In this document: positions 60,971 to 64,000 of the stretch, piece by piece
How positions within the stretch are numbered: position 1 is the stretch's first letter
Layout: each line of letters starts with the position of its first letter
Source of the DNA: Prochlorococcus_E sp000760215
GTDB taxonomy: Bacteria > Cyanobacteriota > Cyanobacteriia > PCC-6307 > Cyanobiaceae
Strand: one strand, 5' to 3'
Assembly: GCF_047303175.1 (NCBI RefSeq)
Contig: NZ_CP138945.1
Length of the DNA stretch: 64,000 nt
Program-made: the position numbers and the translations under genes
Notes under the pieces: model-generated
What the model was told of the DNA's origin: nothing
The model's database searches: none
Seen by the model: only the letters and a program-made list of their open reading frames with translations

Positions 60971-63010
60971 TTAAATTGAGTTATCTTCTAATTGCATATC
61001 CCATTTCCTACGAACTCGTTCAGATTCTATTAAAAATTCATCTGCATCATTTTTAGCAAGAGGAAGGTCAAACCAGAAAGTTGTACCTATACCTGGTGCA
61101 CTTATCATGCGAATCTTACTACTATGTTTCTCTAATATTTCCCTAACAATTGATAAGCCAAGTCCTGTTCCTGCTTCTGTATGAACATCATTTTCAATCC
61201 TGTAAAATCTATCGAAAATTTTAGATTGCCCTTCTTCTGATATTCCGCAACCTGTATCTGATATTTCAACTCTAATCCTTGGCAAAGGCGAAATTATGTC
61301 GCATGCAGGCGCATCTTTATTTTCTGGAATTAAGGAGCCAACACATACGTCAGGCCATGTATATGCTCGTAGAAGAATTTTTCCACCACTTTTGGTGAAT
61401 TTAAGAGCGTTACCTACCAAGTTATCTAAAACTTGCAAGGATAAATCCCAATTTCCACGAGTTAATTGCATGTTTTCCTCTAACTCTTGAATAATTTCAA
61501 CATTTTTATCTTTGGCATTTAACCTATAATTTTTCAAAGTTTGCTCTATTGCTGGGCTGATATCGATTTCATCAAACTGTACATTCGATGAAGTCTCTAA
61601 TTTGGATAGATCAAGTACATCATTTACTAATCTAGTAAGCCGGTCGGTTTCCGAATTTGCAACCTCTAAAAACTCCATTTTCTGTTTATGAGGAAGTTTT
61701 TCATCAAGGTCATAAAGAGTTTCAACATAGCTTTTTATATTAAACAATGGGGTCCTAAGTTCATGGGAAACATTACTTATAAAACGTCTTTGTGCAGCAT
61801 TTAATTCAACTTCTCTAGTTAAGTCCTGAACTGTAATCGCAATCCCTTTAAGGTTAGAGCCAGAAGAATCTCTTACTGATTGCAAAACAATTCTAAGTGT
61901 TCTAGAAGGTTCGTCTGTACTACATCTTATTTCATTACTATCAGAGATGTTATTTAGCAATGAAATCATTTGTGGGTGCAAGTCATTTGCAATTAACTCT
62001 GGCAATTCTTCTATTAAATCTTTAGTTTCTATTTTTCTACCTTCCCAGCGAAATAGCCTTCTTGCCGTAGGGTTGACAAGAACAATCTTACCTTTCTCAT
62101 CAAGCAAAATTGCACCATCAGCCATAGTTGCAATTAATGATTGTTGTTTAACTTGAGCTGCCTTTAATTCTTCAATGTTTGCCGCATCATAATCCTCAAG
62201 CTGGGATGCCATATTATTGAATCCATTTAAAAGTTCACCTAATTCTCCACTCATAGGAAGATCTATTCTTGATTTAAAATTACCTTTAGCTATTTCTCTT
62301 ACACCACTAACTAATTCACGAATCGGTCGGGTTATTGTCTGAGCATTAAAGATAGCTCCAATAATTACAAGCACCCAAATAGATATAAATACGGCAATCG
62401 TTATTTCTCTAGTTAAGGCAGCGCTGGCAAGTGCATTCTTATTAGGTGTCACTCCTAAGGCAAGATTCCCTACATACTTACCTTTGAAAAGCAATGCAAC
62501 AAATACATCAGTTACTTGTCCTTGAGGAGTTAAGTGCTGCCTAACAAGTGGAAACTGCGGCCTCTTTTTCAACTCTTGTGGTAGCTGAAGTTTTTTTCGT
62601 AATTGAAATTCACTCTCTGAAGAACTAGGGGTTGCACTAATAGGTATTCCTAATTGAACAATTCCTTCAGGATCAGTGAAAAAAATATATCTAATATTTC
62701 TACTAGATCGCCAAAATTTCTCAGCAACATTAAAAAGTTCTCTTTCTTGATTCCTAGCAACTAATTCAGTGACATTACCTGAAAGCAACAGTCCAAGATC
62801 TCTGGCATATCTTGTGTCATTCATGCCAGCATCTCTTTGAATACTACTTAAAGCAAAGAATGTAATACCTGTCATCAACAAACTAACTACTAATGTTGCT
62901 ATGGCTAGTAATTTTGCTCTTAAACTGAATTCATTCCACCAATTAGAAAAAAAGTTTTCAGAGTTGCCTTTAAGAGGCAGATTGTTTTCCACATTATCTT
63001 TATCAAGCAC
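60971..63010 (-). CDS. nblS: NblS/Hik33-type sensor histidine kinase
   Basis: A 679-residue membrane kinase. Two transmembrane helices (about 33-54 and 203-222) flank a periplasmic/lumenal sensor; HAMP follows at about 224-275, a PAS domain at about 290-400, the phospho-acceptor His416 in SNVSHELRTPLFN, the N box in LDNLVGNALKFTK and G boxes ISDTGCGIS and TGLGLSIVREIL. This matches NblS, which senses high light and nutrient stress. It is convergent with kaiC, one base between stops. Confidence 0.95.
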   Translation of the reverse strand: MLDKDNVENNLPLKGNSENFFSNWWNEFSLRAKLLAIATLVVSLLMTGITFFALSSIQRDAGMNDTRYARDLGLLLSGNVTELVARNQERELFNVAEKFWRSSRNIRYIFFTDPEGIVQLGIPISATPSSSESEFQLRKKLQLPQELKKRPQFPLVRQHLTPQGQVTDVFVALLFKGKYVGNLALGVTPNKNALASAALTREITIAVFISIWVLVIIGAIFNAQTITRPIRELVSGVREIAKGNFKSRIDLPMSGELGELLNGFNNMASQLEDYDAANIEELKAAQVKQQSLIATMADGAILLDEKGKIVLVNPTARRLFRWEGRKIETKDLIEELPELIANDLHPQMISLLNNISDSNEIRCSTDEPSRTLRIVLQSVRDSSGSNLKGIAITVQDLTREVELNAAQRRFISNVSHELRTPLFNIKSYVETLYDLDEKLPHKQKMEFLEVANSETDRLTRLVNDVLDLSKLETSSNVQFDEIDISPAIEQTLKNYRLNAKDKNVEIIQELEENMQLTRGNWDLSLQVLDNLVGNALKFTKSGGKILLRAYTWPDVCVGSLIPENKDAPACDIISPLPRIRVEISDTGCGISEEGQSKIFDRFYRIENDVHTEAGTGLGLSIVREILEKHSSKIRMISAPGIGTTFWFDLPLAKNDADEFLIESERVRRKWDMQLEDNSI

Positions 63011-63012
63011 GA

Positions 63013-64000
63013 TTAATACCTAACATCATTATTTCTAACCTGGTAGCCAATATCATTCCTATAATAAATACCTTTAAAGCTAATTCTTTTCATGCCTTCA
63101 TATGCAAGTTTAAAAGCCTCTTTATAGCTTGAGCTTTGAGCAACAATTGACAAAACTCTTCCTCCTGCTGTAAGGAGATTACCTTCTTGATCGAATCTAG
63201 TGCCTGAATGAAATAATTGAATCTGACTATTTTGATCTAGCTCAATTGAAATCAAATCTCCTTTTTTAGGATTTTCAGGATAACCACTAGTTGTGGCAAC
63301 AACACATGCACTTATTAGATTATTTGGTTTGAGTTTTGGAGCATTATTTAATGATCCAAGAGCTGAAGCTTGCAATATTTGTGCGAACTCAGGTGACATT
63401 AATGGCATCAATGCTTGACATTCCGGATCTCCAAAACGGCAATTATATTCTATTACTTTTGGCCCTTGTTTTGTAAGCATTAAACCAGCATAAATAACTC
63501 CTCTATAATTGATATTTCTTTTTTTAAGAGCTTCCAGGGTTGGTTTAAGTATTAGATCAGTTATTTCCTCAAGATCCTTTTGACTAAGAATCTGAGCAGG
63601 GGCATATGCACCCATCCCGCCAGTGTTGGGGCCTTTATCACCTTCCATCAATCTTTTATGGTCTTGAGCAGTAGGAAGAATCTCAAGGTTCTCTCCATCG
63701 CTTATTGCGAAGACAGAAACCTCTGGACCTTCAAGACACTCTTCAAGAACTAATTTCGCTCCTGCTTCTCCAAATTTCCCCTCGAAAGCATCTTTTATTG
63801 CTGCTTTAGTTTGTTCTATTGAGCTACATACTGACACCCCTTTCCCAGAGGCTAAACCATCAGCTTTAACAACTAAAGGTTGACGAACAATAGACAAAAT
63901 TTCAAATGCCTCATCAATAGTATTTACGCTCCAATATTTTGCTGTAGGTATACCGGCATCAGCCATTAACTCTTTTGCCCAGTTTTTACTTGCTTCTAAT
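63013..64000 (-). CDS. purD: Phosphoribosylamine-glycine ligase, 5' end cut
   Basis: A C-terminal part of PurD; the coding frame continues past the right edge (residues LEASKNWAKEL before the first visible ATG). Visible are the ATP-grasp motifs PLVVKADGLASGKGVSV, LEECLEGPEVSVFAI, GPNTGGMGAYAPA and IEYNCRFGDPECQALMP. The enzyme makes GAR in purine synthesis. It is 2 nt upstream of nblS on the same strand, so both may be transcribed together. Confidence 0.95.
   Translation of the reverse strand, partial: LEASKNWAKELMADAGIPTAKYWSVNTIDEAFEILSIVRQPLVVKADGLASGKGVSVCSSIEQTKAAIKDAFEGKFGEAGAKLVLEECLEGPEVSVFAISDGENLEILPTAQDHKRLMEGDKGPNTGGMGAYAPAQILSQKDLEEITDLILKPTLEALKKRNINYRGVIYAGLMLTKQGPKVIEYNCRFGDPECQALMPLMSPEFAQILQASALGSLNNAPKLKPNNLISACVVATTSGYPENPKKGDLISIELDQNSQIQLFHSGTRFDQEGNLLTAGGRVLSIVAQSSSYKEAFKLAYEGMKRISFKGIYYRNDIGYQVRNNDVRY

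Noticed and set aside
1..64000. CRISPR array, prophage or insertion sequence
   Set aside because: Repeats seen are coding tandem repeats without spacers; no transposase, integrase or terminal inverted repeats with target duplications were found.

Overview
The window is a gene-dense, AT-rich chromosomal segment of a marine picocyanobacterium, most likely a low-light Prochlorococcus. The evidence is psbD-psbC, ycf4, petM, petF, a chlorophyll a/b-binding Pcb antenna gene, ycf39, an NblS-type kinase, an NTRC-type thioredoxin reductase fusion, and kaiB-kaiC next to rplU with no kaiA. The Pcb antenna together with the missing kaiA points to Prochlorococcus rather than Synechococcus. No phage, insertion sequence, CRISPR array or rRNA was seen. 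One tRNA, tRNA-Val(GAC), is present. The sequence runs into a partial plus-strand gene at the left edge and stops inside purD at the right edge.

Layout. Positions 1-17 kb hold core metabolism and photosynthesis: the pnt transhydrogenase operon with a YheT-type hydrolase, NTRC, infA, ycf39, petM, ilvN, ycf4 with a cyclophilin lipoprotein, psbDC, maf, cobQ and a small ferredoxin. Positions 17.6-20.4 kb hold a small, very AT-rich cell-surface cassette (glycosyltransferase, DUF2334 deacetylase-like protein, FemAB-like acyltransferase, membrane protein). From 20.5 to 46 kb the window becomes an accessory landscape of small and single-pass membrane proteins, DUF proteins and long intergenic spaces. 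It also contains core or widespread genes (apt, an SRAP protease, an AbrB-like membrane protein, a DegT aminotransferase, a DUF218 protein, an SNF-type transporter, a class I amidotransferase, pcb, SemiSWEET). Positions 46-64 kb return to core genes: murD, tRNA-Val, a PSII S4-domain protein, serA, prmA, petF, rnz, a SpoIID-like protein, truB, rpmA, rplU, kaiB, kaiC, nblS and purD.

The most unusual material lies between 24 and 45 kb. One gene (32937-34022) consists almost entirely of 47 tandem hexapeptides (AAAEKK/AAADRK type) and ends in a membrane segment. That membrane segment matches a free-standing 44-residue membrane protein encoded 3 kb away (36854-36988), so an extreme low-complexity helix appears to have been grafted onto a small membrane-protein family. 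A second gene carries three identical 75-nt in-frame repeats. A lipoprotein and a glycine-pentad repeat protein share the same DUF3721-like C-terminus. Several very short genes have strong ribosome binding sites; one (24857-24958) is preceded by an 11-nt stretch that fully complements the 16S rRNA 3' end and is followed by an intergenic terminator. A 480-nt gap holds three DnaA-box-like 9-mers within 64 nt. At the other end of the window, ribosomal protein L21 carries a lysine-rich tail with three 42-nt repeats.

Start codons were re-chosen where the longest frame was implausible (psbD, psbC, ilvN, ycf39 and others). Coordinates and motifs were read by eye; homology statements come from family knowledge, not from searches.
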